Positions 34,247-46,612 of a stretch of DNA of 64,000 nt are shown in pieces. A program made the position numbers and the translations under genes. The stretch spans positions 38,303,816 through 38,367,815 of the forward strand of contig OY294044.1 of NCBI GenBank assembly GCA_958510825.1. Reading direction: 5' to 3'. The notes beneath the pieces are model-generated. The model was given only the letters and a program-made list of their open reading frames with translations. It was not told the DNA's origin and searched no databases. The stretch's first letter is position 1, and every line of letters begins with the position of its first letter. The stretch comes from Brachypterus glaber (Eukaryota; Arthropoda; Insecta; Coleoptera; Kateretidae).

Positions 34247-37200
34247 CTAGGATTGCCCAGGCTGATCTGCAACAATAGATTCATTATCGGACTCCGTTTC
34301 TCGTGGGGTATATACTTTTAGTATGTCAAAGTTGACTTTAGTTCGATTATTATTGTTACTTATTATTGCCGAGTTCCGGTGGATTTCATCGATAACATAA
34401 GGGCCAAGATATTTTGGTTTTAGCTTATGACCGATTTGAGATTCCCTTAGCCAGACCTTTTGGCCAACGGAATATTCAGGGGGATTTGGATTCACGTGTT
34501 GATCAAAACGTTCTTTTGCTTTATTTTTTATTGCTTCCATTTTTCCGCGAGCAAGTTTATAGTTATAAGAAATTTTGTTATTTAAGTCTCTAACGTATTT
34601 ACTTATTAGTTCTTGTTGATTATAAAGTTTTTCCGCTGGTCGGGAGGCTGTATGGCCGAATAAAAGCTCGTGTGGCGTAAAACCCGTAGTTGTGCATACG
34701 CTATTGTTATGGGCAATAAGGTAAGATTTCGCGAGGGTCTTCGTTTGGAAATTCTATCGTTTGTACTCTTAATATTTCAGCTAGGGTAGCATGAAAACGC
34801 TCATTGGACTGTGGATGAGCCACAGAACTGAAGGTTAATTTAAAGTCATATAATTTCGATAAATCAAACATCAGATGGTTGTCAAATTCATTACCGTTGT
34901 CGGTATGAATTCGGAGGGGAGTTCCATAATGTTGGAAGAAACGCATCTTTTACTGGATATGCTTGAACAAATTTTGTAAGTTCGTCTCGAATAGTTATAA
35001 GGTATTTTTTATTTGGAAGTGTAAAAAGGTCAATATTAATTCTCTCGAATGGTGTATTAGGAGTTTCTGTAATTACTAAAGGTCTTTCGGTATTTTGACG
35101 ATTAATTTTTGAGCGTGCGCATGTTTCGCAAGATTTGATGTATTTTTCTACATCTTTTTGTAGATTAGGCCAGTTGTATTTTTCACGATTTTTTCTAAAT
35201 GTTTCATTAATACCACGATGAAGATTGTTTTTTCCATCGTGATATTGCGATACAATGATTGGGCGTTGATCTTCATCCGGAGTTGTTACGATATTTTGAC
35301 ATATAATAAAATTAATTTCTAAGTCCGAAAATATGAAACTAAGTATTTCGGGTATTTTAAGGTCACTACCGTCTTCAATATAATAACTTTGCTTTTCTTC
35401 AAATTTTATTTTGTCGGTATAAAATAGTTTAAACAAGTGTTCAGTGGCCTGTTCTAAGTTCTTGGGAATAGGTACGATAAAGTATTTCCTATTCGCTACC
35501 GAACCACTATTGGCGATATTTACTGCATTTGTTTCAAATGATTGGTCCTGATCAGCCAGGTCGTCTAATATGGTTTCGTGTATTGGTTCTAAATTTCTTT
35601 GTCTGAAGAACGCTATAATATTTTTGTGCTTTTTATCTAGTAATTGTTCATTGCTGAAAGTTAATTTGGAATGGTCTATAAGGGATTTTTCTGTGTATGA
35701 TTTTGAAAATATACGATACTCAGTCGTTTCGTTTGTGTGAAATATTTTAAAGCTATTAAGTTTTTAAGAGATTGTATTAGTGATTTATAAGTTGGTTTCT
35801 GGAAATATTTTTCTTTAGTAACTAAGTAATATATACTTCTGTCGTCGACCCTTTGGTGGGCCACTTCGCCTACGGCTTTATTTTGAGCTTGGAGCAACTC
35901 TATTCCTTTAAACCTATTTTTAAATTCTAGGGCTATGCCTTTGTTCATAGCCATGTCTTTAGATATACAGTGTGCGAGAGCAAAATGGGGAGGAGCATTA
36001 AACAAATCGTCAAAAATAATCTTTGTATTGTCACTTTCAATTTCAGGGGAAAACATTACGTCAAAAATATCTATTATAGAGTCTAAATTTTGAATGTGAT
36101 TGACAGAACGGATCCTACTAAGGGCATCCGCATTTTGATTGGTTTTGCCAGGTTTGTAGACTATTTCGTAGTTGTATTCTTCTAATTTGAGTCGCCAGCG
36201 CGCTAGGCGGCTACCAGGGTCATTAATAGAGAACAACCACGTTAATGGTTTGTAGTCTGTTACCAATTTAAATTTTGTACCATAAAGATAAGGACGGAAG
36301 TATTTTACTGCCCATACTATAGCCAAAAGTTCCCGTTTTATCACTGAGTAATTTGTTTCCGCGGTATTAAGAGTTCGAGATGCGTAGGCTATGGGAAGGT
36401 CCTTCCCGATAGCTCCTTGAGAAAGGATTGCACCAACGGCGTACGCACTGGCGTCCGTACTTACGACAAATTCTTCTGTAAAATCAGGATATCTAAGAAT
36501 AGGGGTGGAAGTGAGAAGTTCTTTACATCGTTCGAACGCTTCAGTACATTCGTTAGTAAATTTAAAAGGACAATCTGTTTTTAATAACAATGTTAGTGGT
36601 TTAATTTTTTGGAGCTGGAAATTTTACGATACATTCAATTTTCTGAGGGTTAGGTTTTACACCATCCTGGGTTATTACGTGACCCAGATATGAGACTTCC
36701 ATTCTAAGGAACTCGCATTTGTTTGGTTGAACTTTAAGATTATGCGTTCGTAGACGTGTGAGTATTTCGCGTAATCTTACCATATGTTCTTCTAGAGAAA
36801 CCGAATGGATTATTATATCGTCCATATAGACTAGGCACCTTTCATTTTGTATACCAAACATTACTTGATCCATCACGCGTTGGAAAGTACTCGGTGCGTT
36901 TTTCAGGCCGAAAGCCATTTTAATGAATTCGTAATGTCCGTTTTCAACTGTAAAGGCGGTCTTTGGGATATCCTCAGGTTTTATTATATATTTTTTTAAC
37001 GATACGCCATTTTTGTTGGCCGGAAGAATCAAGTTTTTTCGGGACAACCCAAACGGGGATGCTCCACGAAGAGGAGGAGGGTCTAATTATGTTTTGGTCT
37101 AAATATTCTTTTATTTGTCTTTTAACCTCCTCTTTGTGAACATGAGGATAACGGTATGATTTTGTAAAAATAGGTCTGGCATCGCCAGTACTTATTTCGT

Positions 37201-38443
37201 GTTTAATTTGGTTGGTGAATGTCAGTTGGTCACCCTCGAGGTAGAAAATGTCAGAAAATTCGAGGCAGATATTTGTTATAAGTTCGGCCTCTTCAGGGTT
37301 TAAGTGATCTAGATTTAGTGTTTTTTTTATTTTCTCTTCTCGCTCTAAATCGCGCGAAGGGGGTCCTCGCGAAGGTTTATTAAAGGCTTCAATTCGGTTT
37401 ACTGTTGCAGTATTTATAGGTTCTAACTTAAGGTCTGGTAGAGTAATTGTTTTTGTATTCATATTTGTATTAGCTATAGAAATTAGAAACTCACCATCGT
37501 GACTTATATGCACAATAGAATTGGGTATTTTTACATGATTAATATCTATTAGGTGACAAATGGCATCCGTATTACGGAGGTTACTTTTTAACTTAAAGAT
37601 TTTCTCACACCTAGGTTCAATAGTTATATTATTTTCAACAGGGTTTACCTTAATTTTAGATTCGTTATTTATTTTTATTGGAGAAGAATCAGGGATATTT
37701 ATCTTACGCTGGTGAACGACCATCTCGTTACCAATGTCTAATGAGTTTGTAGTTATATTTGAAATTGAATTATTATTTGAATAAATAACAAGCGAAGAAG
37801 CGTTGTTATTTGTATAATTATAATCAGGGATATTTGTCTTACGCTGGTGAACGACCCTCTCGTTACCAATGTCTAATGAGTTTGTATTTATACTTGAAAT
37901 TGAATTATTATTTGAATGAATAACAAGCGAAGAAGCATTGTTATTTGTATAATTATTAGGCGAATGGGCGGCAAGCGAAGAAGCATTGCCGCTTGCGTTA
38001 CTTATAGGAAGATTCCGGATTTTAGGCGAAAGAACGCTATTTCCGGTCTGAAAATATTTATTATTGGCTTTGGTGATAATAGTATTATCAACAAAGTACG
38101 AGGATTCGTTATATTTAAACATTTTAATATTCTTAAAATTAGTATGAAGCATTCTATTATTTATATCGATTACGCATTCATAATGTTCTAAAAAATCTAA
38201 TCCTAAAATACCATCAAAATCTATACTTAGTTCTGTTACATAAACCTTATGAGGATCATCTTGCCTTAAATTTAGCCACGTAGAGTGCCGAATTAATAAA
38301 GGGTCATTTGAAATACCAGAGACTATTAAGTTCTCTTTCATAAGGTTAAAGTTTGACAGAGTATGTGGGCGGATCAATGATATAGCCGCCCCGGAATCTA
38401 TTAAAAATGTAAACTGTTTATTTGAATCGTAAATGTAAAGCAA
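34247..38443 (-). pseudogene. Errantivirus pol (protease, RT, RNase H, integrase), several frameshifts
   Basis: In transcription order: aspartic protease with FLIDSGAAISLI (about 38405); a repetitive Asn/Ser-rich linker with a duplicated ASSLVI/NSLDIGNE block (about 37990-37690); RT fingers KSYRYPHVHKEEV and, after a frameshift near 37000, palm YMDDIIIHSV (near 36815); RNase H with STDASAYAVGAIL (36590-35676 frame); integrase with HDGKNNLHRG and CETCARSK for the zinc domain, INIDLFTLP, HTDNGNEF and SNERFHATLAE for the DDE core, broken near 34930 and 34710; and a C-terminal WLRESQIGHKLKPKYLGPY (GPY/F) module (34540-34247). All catalytic blocks are recognisable, but the breaks mean no functional polyprotein. 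Confidence 0.88.
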
Positions 38444-38484
38444 ATTGTTTGATTTTGTATGACATATTTTAAGGACATGTAAAT

Positions 38485-39375
38485 TTAGATCGACATTTCC
38501 AGGTTGGCTTCCGTAGCTGGGCTCTCTATTTGAGCCGAGGCGCCCAGTTCCTGGCTCAATTGGGAGTTTAAATGATGTGTTTTTCCTATTTGAGCTTGAG
38601 ACATAGGCGGGCGATTATTATTTGGAGGGTTTTGATTATTGTACTGGCGCCTGTAACACTCATTAATAGTGTGACCGGCTCGCTTACAATAGTTACATAT
38701 TGGCTGATTACTACTACTATTTGGACTGTAATTTGGTGGGCCTCTATATGGGCCTCTCGAGGAAGGAGGCGAATTACGTTGAAAATAATTTTGATTACTG
38801 CGATAATCTGGCTGCCTTGGTCTATTTAGGGTCCTATTTGTCCGCTGATTTTCTAAATAGGATAATTGTAACTCCCGGTTTATTCGGACAGACGCTTCTA
38901 TTAAAGAGCCGGGGTTTGATGCCCGCACTACATAACTAATTTTCGGGTCAAGACCCGTAAGTAAGGTATCTGGGCACAAAGAGTCTGCGATAAGCTGTTG
39001 CGAATATTTTTGATCAGGGGTGAGGTATTGTCGATTTATGGCAGCATGTAATTTTGCGGTATGCGCTTGTATTCTGTTTACAAATGTTAAAGTAGAGTCG
39101 TTATTTTGTCGCATAAGTTGCAGATCGTGCATGAGACTAGATAAATCTCTATTATCTCCGAAATGAGCTAGTAACAAATCTTTGATCGCGCCCCAGGTGA
39201 CCAAGCTACGGCTGTTTACTAATTGTGCCGCACGGCCACGCAATTTATTTTTAATGTGCACGGTTAATAGAAAATGTTGATTACCGCTTGCAATTTGAAC
39301 AGCGGTGTCGCAAGAACAGACAAACGAGTTTAAAAGAATTTGGTCGCCATCGTATTCGGGTATGAGGGCAATAAC
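38485..39375 (-). pseudogene. Errantivirus gag, main part
   Basis: The minus frame is open from 39375, where the LINE junction creates a stop, to 38485. It includes IPEYDGDQILLNSF, AIKDLLLAHFGDNRDLSSL and TFVNRIQAH of the gypsy gag core, a Pro/Asn/Ser-rich linker, and a zinc knuckle CNYCKRAGHTINEC. The product would form the particle shell and bind RNA. pol follows in another frame, as expected for frameshift expression. The N-terminal part is displaced by a LINE. Confidence 0.8.
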
Positions 39376-40510
39376 TCAGACAATTTATATAGCTCAATTA
39401 CTACTTTTATCTAGTCTATTTAGTCTATCCGAACCTATTTGTGTGGATGATATAGGGATAGGTCAAGGAAGTGTCATCGGCCCTTTACTTTTTATTATAT
39501 TTATGAATGACATCATAAAGCCTTTGTACAATTTAACATGTAACTTGGTAAACTTCGCCGATGACACAAATCTTTTAATGAAAGCAAAAAACCACAAAGA
39601 ACTGCTGAATTTAGTAAACATTGCTACGGAAAGAATACTTAGGTGGCTATTAAAAAACAAGTTACTTTTAAATAAGGAAAAAACCAATATATTATTATTT
39701 AAAACATCTAGATCAAACATTGAGACCCCAGAGGTAATACCATTTGATAACATTTTTATAAATACATCAAGCAGTACAAAGTTTTTGGGATTAGTGTTAG
39801 ATGAAAATTTAAATTGGAATCTACACTTGGACTACTTAAATAAAAAACTTAATTCTGTTCAATATACTTTACGTGTTTTAAAATTATATATTAATTCCCA
39901 AACTTTAAAAACAATATATTTTGCAAATTTCCAGTCGTTGCTTAGATATGGTATTATTTTCTGGGGTCAAAGCACCAATGTGGTTGATGTATTTAAAATT
40001 CAAAAACGCGCACTGCGCACAATATTAGGGTTGCGATACGATGAATCGTGTAGGGGCCATTTTAAAAATAATAATATTTCAACATTAACTGGTTTATACT
40101 TATATGAACTTCTGACCTTTTTGTTTAAAAATAAACATTTATTTGAGTCCGCAAAACCTTTAAGTGAAAGAAATCATAATTTAAACTACCCCCGCCATAG
40201 ACTAGTACAGTTTGAAAAGGGTAGCTTTTATTCTTGTATTTATGTTTTTAATAAATTACCTGAATATTTTAAATTATTATCAAACTTTAGAACTTTTAAA
40301 AAACAAATTTTACCATTTTTAATTCGCTTAGAGCCATATTCTTTGGCCGATTATTTTAATATTTAGTTTTAAATTACTTTTTATTGTATTTAATTTAGTT
40401 TATTATAGACTAACTTTTTTTGTACTTTTGACTAGTTTCGTACTCATGATTGTCTATGCATAAATGTCTTATGCACAAGTGTATATTCAATTGTAAATTA
40501 TGAAATAAAG

Positions 40511-40574
<64 letters not shown>
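39376..40574 (+). mobile_element. 5'-truncated LINE inserted in errantivirus gag
   Basis: The plus-strand open frame (to 40366) starts in the RT at IGQGSVIGPLLFIIFMNDI, with VNFADDTNLLM (near 39555) and TKFLGLVLDENLNW, and ends at 40366. The 3' UTR and an ATT run (40509-40574) follow. gag sequence lies on both sides (N-terminus at 40575-40631, main part below 39375). This is Jockey/CR1-like, with no lesion in the retained RT part. Confidence 0.85.
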
Positions 40575-40576
<2 letters not shown>

Positions 40577-40631
40577 TTACTTCCTCCTTAACTTGGAAGG
40601 AGGAACCTGCGTCAATATCAGTATCAGTCAT
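40575..40631 (-). pseudogene. Errantivirus gag N-terminus, cut by a LINE
   Basis: The minus ATG at 40631 gives MTDTDIDAGSSFQVKEEVK, after which the ATT tail of an inserted LINE begins. The gag frame resumes beyond the LINE at 39375. Confidence 0.6.
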
Positions 40632-40835
40632 TGTATTTAGTAGAACACAAGGATAAAAAATAGGAAAAAAAATGGAAATACACAAAATAATAGCAGTTTA
40701 CGATAGATAAAAAGGTTACTTACAATTGCATCGTTGGGTCACTTCAATTAACTACACACAAAATTGAGGATTCGTTCACTTTTTAAGGATTGGAATCCAC
40801 ACGATCGTTTACTCAGTTCAACAATCGCAAATTGA

Positions 40836-40853
40836 ATCCTACCGACTGCGCCA
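40836..40853 (-). promoter_or_regulatory. Primer binding site
   Basis: Minus strand TGGCGCAGTCGGTAGGAT, two bases inside the 5' LTR. TGG pairs with the tRNA CCA end. The sequence is of the type used by 17.6/297-like elements, usually assigned to tRNA-Ser; I have not checked a tRNA. Confidence 0.7.
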
Positions 40854-40855
40854 AT

Positions 40856-41147
40856 TTTACAACTTGGAAGTCAAGAAAGGCTTTTTAAAAAGAATTATAT
40901 TAATTAAACAAAGTTACATGGACTATAGCTAAAGAATTAATGAATGCAGTAAAATCTTAACTAAAGCTTAAATACTAAATATATATGCTGACAGGGCAGT
41001 TCCCATGGTTCGAAGGCTAGACGGCCGGCTATCGGCAGTCTGGGTTCCATTCAGCAGCTTTAGGCACATACAGGGTATCAGATTACGTCTGTGGGTGTTG
41101 ATAAGCATGATGCAATATTGTGCAATCGGGAGTGCCAGCATATAACA
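40856..41147 (-). repeat. 5' LTR (in element orientation)
   Basis: 292 bp, the near-identical partner of 31983-32274. It would hold the promoter. The outer flank is GGCAT at 41148-41152. Confidence 0.9.
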
Positions 41148-41287
41148 GGCATGTACTTATACTCCAACTAAAAAAACATGTTTGTTTAATAATTCTTATT
41201 TATTAGTATACTTGCAATTAATCTCTTGTACAAATTCTAGAATTCTATTCAGTCTCTTCGAAAATGTTATAATTATCTTAGAAAATG

Positions 41288-41482
41288 TTATTCATCGTCC
41301 TCTGAATTATCGTTGATGCACGCCACGACATTATCGTCCAAGAAATATTTTGTTAAAATTTCGGCTGGTCTTACTATTCTATCTTCATATCGTCCGTTGG
41401 ATAGATAATAAATAATTGCGGCCACATGAGTGCAGCATCCTACTGTCCGATTCCCATTCGCACAATCACAACAATACCTCAA
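41288..41482 (-). CDS. SWIM zinc-finger C-terminal fragment, likely of a transposase
   Basis: 64 codons. CCDCANGNRTVGCCTHVAAI matches the SWIM pattern CxC...CxH, followed by YYLSNGRYED and an acidic end, NSEDDE. SWIM fingers occur in several eukaryotic DNA transposases. The same C-terminal 26 codons recur on the plus strand at about 42038-42112 in the opposite arm. The N-terminal catalytic part is absent, so no activity is expected. Which superfamily it belongs to I cannot tell. Confidence 0.6.
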   Translation of the reverse strand: MRYCCDCANGNRTVGCCTHVAAIIYYLSNGRYEDRIVRPAEILTKYFLDDNVVACINDNSEDDE

Positions 41483-41845
41483 TATACCTCCAGGTCAAAT
41501 TGAAAACAGACCTCGGAAATCGTTTTAGCACCATCAAAAAGTCCCACTTCCTGGCCCTCGCAATTTTTCCATCATATCGGACTCAGAGTGTTATCAATTA
41601 TCTTATTAACAAAATCCTTTTCTTGCCTCATGCTCACCTTGCGCGTAAAGAAGTTTTGTAGCCTTCAACAGCAATAACGCGCGCGGACACGATTTTGCAG
41701 TTCAGGCAACTGCCAAGTGCCGGCAAAGGACCTACACCGCGCAGTTTGTTACTACTGCTTTCTATGTGAATGTCCGAAAACCTACCTTGAAAAAATGATT
41801 TGTTTGTTGTTTGAATGGTAAACAAACTATAACAAAACAAAGCAA

Positions 41846-42023
41846 CAAAACTTTTTCCTTCCGCTCTGGAATGCCAGCTATAATTATAAGAAGTTCTCAA
41901 GAGAGTGTTCGGGCGCACTCGGCTGTGCTCGACACCTAGGGGATGAGGTACCTCCCGAGAGTTGTCGAGCGCAGCCGAGTGCGCCCGAACACTCTGGCAC
42001 TCCAGAGCGGAAGAAAAAGTTTC
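41846..42023. repeat. GC-rich inner palindrome at the centre of the foldback element
   Basis: The string CTTCCGCTCTGGAATGCCAG on the left faces CTGGCACTCCAGAGCGGAAG on the right. AGTGTTCGGGCGCACTCGGC faces GCCGAGTGCGCCCGAACACT, with a short loop around 41934-41952. It is markedly GC-richer than its surroundings and should form a strong hairpin. Confidence 0.8.
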
Positions 42024-43094
42024 GTTTGGACCAGCCGAAATTTTACCAAAATATTTCTTGGACGATAATGTCGTGGCGTGCATCAACGATGATTCAGAGG
42101 ACGATGAATAACATTTTCTAAGATAATTATAACATTTTCGAAGAGACTGAATAGAATTCTAGAATTTGTACATAAGAGATTAATTGCAAGTATACTAATA
42201 AATAAAATTTATTAAACAAACATGTTGACAAAATTATTTAGTTGGAGTATAAGTACATCCCTATCCTTTAGAAACGGTCTTTATCTAGCCCAAGAATATA
42301 AGGAAATAGAGGTGGATCATATCAAGGGCTGGGGGGTTTTCAGGACGCTGATGCTGTTTCTGGCATTACTTGCTTGATTAAATGTTCTGGACGGTGAGAA
42401 ATGAAGCCGAAATGTGGGTTCCGGACGGAACGGATCATAATGGAAAAATTGTGAAGGCCGGAAAGTGGGACTTGGGGGTTTTTGACTGTGCTAAAACGAT
42501 TTTAGTGGTCTGTTTTCGAGGAACAGCTTTCCTGAGGGACTAAAACTTGGGTTTGAGTGTCTTAGGGACTTGATAGTGACTCATTGCCCACAAAAACGTC
42601 GCGAGAAGATCAGCAATCGGTCAAAAATTGGTCGAAAATGACCAAAATCGGATATTTGCAGTTTTTTTTTACCTTTTGCACCACTTAAAAATTTATTCGC
42701 AATATACCATCTGAAAGGTAATAAAAAATGTTATAAAATGCCATTTTTTAATTTTGTGCCGGGAAGAGAAAAAGTCCTGAAAATCACGTTACAAATATTG
42801 AAATGGCCGCCATTTTTTGGTTATGAAGCCAAAAATATATAAAAAAAATCACACATATACTCCATTGAAAGCCCGTTCGAATGCCGCAAACTGCATGTAA
42901 AAATATTATTTTGAGCCCGAGTTATCTCAAAAATACTAAAAAGTGTTTTTTTTTGCGCTAACGGTCGCTAGAGGCGCCCTGGCGGGCTGAAAATTTAGGG
43001 GGCTTGGTCTTTTTTGATACCGAATCGAATGCCCTATGTCCGGTGAAAATCCCAGAGGGGGGACTTTTCACCATATTATTGGGCTATGCCCTTT

Positions 43095-43203
43095 TTCCCA
43101 ACTCTACCAAGCAAGTTAACTTTTCTTGCAACTTTACCAGTTATGTACTCAGCATGTTTAATAAAATTTAAATTTTCGTCTATAACTACTCCAATATATG
43201 ATG
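43095..43203 (-). pseudogene. LINE RT fragment between two insertions
   Basis: The minus translation YIGVVIDENLNFIKHAEYI followed by KVNLLGRVGKK is the RT region just after the palm. It is bounded by the plus-strand LINE at 43204 and by the foldback element at 43094. Confidence 0.8.
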
Positions 43204-43214
43204 TAACTAAACTA

Positions 43215-43634
43215 AATAATGATTTGGAGGCTTTTAGATCTGAATCAGATAACAATAAAATTCTTTCTTTCAACTCCAATACAGCGGATAATATGGAGGA
43301 AATTATGACAGAAGTTCAAGAGAGACAAAATAGGTCTAAAAATTTAATAATTACCAAAATAAAGGAATGAAATGAAACAAATAGAGCTAATCGAATAGAA
43401 GCTGACAAAAAAGCTGTTTTGGATATATTAAACCAAACTAAATATAATTTAAATTTTGATTTTACTATTCAAAGATTAGGAAGGTATGATCAGTCAAAAA
43501 ACAGAGTGATTAAAGTAATATTTAAGGAAACCGAAGTTGTTAAATATATTTTAAGAAGCAAAAAGTTTGTAACTGCGCCTGTTAACATTTTTGCTGATCA
43601 AACTCCATCACAATCTGTTATTTTAAATCTCTAG
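43215..43634 (+). pseudogene. LINE ORF1 remnant
   Basis: DLEAFRSESDNN, a MEEIMTEVQERQNRSKNLII helix-to-strand block, then after a stop at 43368 RLGRYDQSKNRVIKVIF and ILRSKKFV. This is the coiled-coil/RRM pattern of LINE ORF1 proteins. Confidence 0.6.
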
Positions 43635-43799
43635 TTAGACAACTAGAAGAGTTAAAAAATAGTGGTGATCAGAGTAAAGTTATCAAGTACATAAACAACA
43701 TACCCAAAATCGTATCCAAAGATACTAAAACAACAAAAAATTAGAAACTCCTAATATACAATTTTATGAAGACATAATTTACTTAAATTGCCAAAGTTT

Positions 43800-46480
43800 C
43801 ATACCTCACAAGGATTAGATTAATTCACAAGTTATGTGTTATTTGCCAGCTTTATTACATCTTAGTGAAACCAGAGTTACAGAAGAAATTGATGATTTCG
43901 AACTTACTTTGTCAGATAAATATAAACTATTTAGATGTAATTCTGATATACCGGTGGAGTATTGGTCTACGCAAGAAATGATGTTAGATGTAGTTTAAAA
44001 AGAAAAATAGTTTTAAAAAATGGTTTTTGGTGTATTTTTCTCAATGTGTATTTTGCAAATAAACTCTACTGTATTGGTGTTGTTTATTGCTCTCATCTTG
44101 CTAAAAAAAGAGAGTTTGTAGAAGCAATTGAAGATTGGTGTAAAAGTTATAATAAATCTAATTTTATATTAATCGGTGATTTTAACATTAATTATTTAAA
44201 CTCTCATAAAGACAATTATCAGAATTTAAAAGATCAGTTAAAAAATGAGCTAAGTACTTTGGGTATGCAACAAATAATTACTTCTTCTACAAGAATTACT
44301 GAAAGCAGTAGTACACTTATTGATTGGGTTGTAACAAATCAGGATGACTTAAAGTCTTTTATTCACGACAAAAGTCCAAAAATTTCTGATCATGAAATAA
44401 TTTCTGTATCTTTAAATACTACCACTAAAAACAATTCGAAAAATATTATACAGTATAGGAATTTAAGCGATAGTAAACTAAATGATATAAATAATATGTT
44501 AAGTCATCTTGATTGGAATATACCAACCAATAATGTTGATTTTATTTATTCTCAGATTAAAAGTAAATATGAACATGTAATTAATACAATTTCTCCAATA
44601 CAAAAAAAATATATATAAATTCAAATGAAGTTCCTTGTTATGATTTTGAGATGAGAGAGTTGGCTAAAGAAAGAGATACAGCTTATAAAAGGTTTAAGAG
44701 GTCTGAACAAACTGTTAAAAAACAAATTCTATGGGATCAATTTAAGGTTTATCGTAATAAATTTACTAATAAGTTAAAAAGAAGAATTATATTATGAAAA
44801 TAAGATTGATGCAAATAGTCAAGGTTCAAAAAAAAATGTGGAAAACACTTAAAAAACTTATCAGATCAGATAGTAAAAACTTTAATCTCAAAACTATTAA
44901 ATTTGAACTTGAAAATAATATTATTTATGCTAATAATGAACGAGATATGGCTAAAAATTTCAATCATTATTATTATACAAAGCATTAATAATAATAGTAT
45001 AGTTTCACCCAACGAATGGTCATCTCAAAATCTACCTCCGGTTCAATGCAGCTTAAATGATTTTAAGTTGTTAAATTTAGATGAGTTGGAAAAATTGGTT
45101 AATTCTTTACAACAAAAGTAGTGTTAAGGATGTGTTAAGTGAAAAAATTATAAAAAACACTTTCAAGTCAACAGGAGCTACACTTTTAAATTTTATTAAT
45201 ACTTCTAAAAAAAGGTAAATTTCCAACTGATCTAAAAATTTCAACTGTCATTCCTATTGAGAAAATTGCCAATACTGATTGTGCTACTAACTTCAGACCA
45301 ATTAACACTTTGCCAGCCATTGAAAAAAATTTAGAGTTGGCAGTTTATAATTAGATTCTTGATTATTTTGTTTTATTCGTTTCAGTCTGGTTTCGGAAAG
45401 GGGTTTTCATGTGAGTCGGCTCTTCAACTTATTATATCAAATGGAAGCAGTTAGTAGCCAGTCAAAAATTTATTTTAGCTATTTTTGTTGATCTAAAACG
45501 TGCTTTTGAGACTATAGATCCCAAAACCTTATTATTTAAATTAAAATATTATAAACTGGAGGGCAAAGTGTTTGATTGGTTTGAAAGTTATCTTAAAGAC
45601 CGACTGTAAAAAACCAAAATTAATAACCTTTTTTCATCTTTAAAAAGTATTAATTACCTTTTATATTTTTAATTTTTATCAACGACTTGGGTCTTTTACC
45701 TGATTTGGAATTGCTTAACATATTTTTGTACTTTTTTGCAGACGATACGCTAATTGCCATTAGTGGAAAAAATCTTTATGACTTAATTACCAAAATGAAC
45801 GATTTTCTTAAAGAAGTTGTAAAATATTTTAATATTAATAAACTTAAACTTAATGCTCAAAAGACAAAATGTATGATTATAACATCTAGGCAAAAATATT
45901 CAACATTAGATCTCAAGAATGTTAATATTTTTATAGAAAATAAAAAAATAGAAATAGTCAATCAAATAAAATATTTAGGATGTGATAATTTTTTGACATT
46001 TAAGCCGCATTTTGAGTAAATACAAAAAAAGATCTCTAAAAAACTTTATTTTTTTATAATAGTTTCTAAATCAATAATACAACCTCATTTTGATTCTTGC
46101 GCTTCTATTTTGTATTTGTTAGACAAAACTTCAGCAGATTCTGTACAAAAATTACAAAACAGAGGAATGCGTATTATTTTAAGATGTAATAAGCGTACTT
46201 CTATCTGTTTGTAAGCGTTTATCTTATTTAACTTTAATTTTTATATTTAAAATAAAAAACAAAATTGCAGCACCTTATCTTTGTGATCAGTTGTCGTTCA
46301 ATAATTTTCACGCATATAGTACTAGTAGCACTGATAATTTCTACATTAACACAACTAATACTCATTCAGCTATGAATTCACTCTTTTTTAAGGGTCTTAA
46401 TGAATTTAATACGTTACCATAAGAAGTTAAAAATAGCCCATCACTTTTAATATTTAAAAGAAAGTTGGCTGCGTTTTTAA
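43800..46480 (+). pseudogene. LINE ORF2 remnant (endonuclease and RT)
   Basis: The endonuclease frame 43962-44618 has LIGDFNINYL, STLIDWVVTN and ISDHEIISVSL. The RT remnants that follow include FRPINTLPAIEKN, SGFGKGFSCESALQ-like and FVDLKRAFETIDP (about 45480-45525), FFADDTLIAIS (near 45735) and KTKCMIIT, in several frames. Highly decayed. Confidence 0.7.
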
Positions 46481-46612
46481 TAAGTTAGCTTTTAATTTAA
46501 TTAAGGATTTATATTATAGTTATATTATAAACTACATTGTTAAAATTTGTAATATTTTTTGTATGTATATTAGGATATTCCTATTTAATAAAGTTATTAT
46601 TATTATTATTAT

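Larger units (their letters stand above)
31983..41147 (-). mobile_element. Errantivirus-type (gypsy) LTR element with gag, pol and env
   Basis: Two 292-bp LTRs (31983-32274 and 40856-41147) flank minus-strand gag, pol and env. They begin and end TGTTATATGC...TTGTAAA in element orientation. The target duplication GGCAT is at 31978-31982 and 41148-41152, and removing the element restores the foldback arm sequence. By eye the LTRs differ at four positions, so the insertion is fairly old. Every coding region is frameshifted and gag is split by a LINE, so this copy is defective. Presence of env places it with insect endogenous retroviruses of the gypsy/17.6/ZAM group. Confidence 0.92.
31179..43094. 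mobile_element. Foldback DNA transposon with 1-kb arms, host of an errantivirus insertion
   Basis: The terminus AAAGGGCATAGCCCAATAA (31179) is mirrored at 43094. The arm 31179-31982 matches the complement of about 42290-43094, and the match resumes after the errantivirus at 41153-41370 against 42040-42270. Without the errantivirus the element is about 2.75 kb. The inner part of both arms encodes the same C-terminal peptide (PAEIL.KYFLDDNVVACIN), so the element arose from an inverted duplication of one transposon end. No clear target duplication in the LINE it interrupts. Confidence 0.8.
43204..46612 (+). mobile_element. Decayed plus-strand LINE inserted in the older minus-strand LINE
   Basis: Its left edge is where the minus-strand RT sense stops (43203) and its right edge is the ATT run at 46589-46612, after which that sense resumes. 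It carries ORF1, endonuclease and RT remnants, all with frameshifts. Confidence 0.8.

Noticed and set aside
41634..42086. 150-codon minus ORF across the centre of the foldback
   Set aside because: It crosses the GC-rich hairpin and duplicates arm sequence; no family is recognised and it is explained by the palindrome.
31179..43094. Polinton interpretation of an 11.9-kb element with long terminal repeats
   Set aside because: The length comes from an inserted errantivirus; without it the element is about 2.75 kb, and no polymerase, integrase, ATPase or capsid gene is present.
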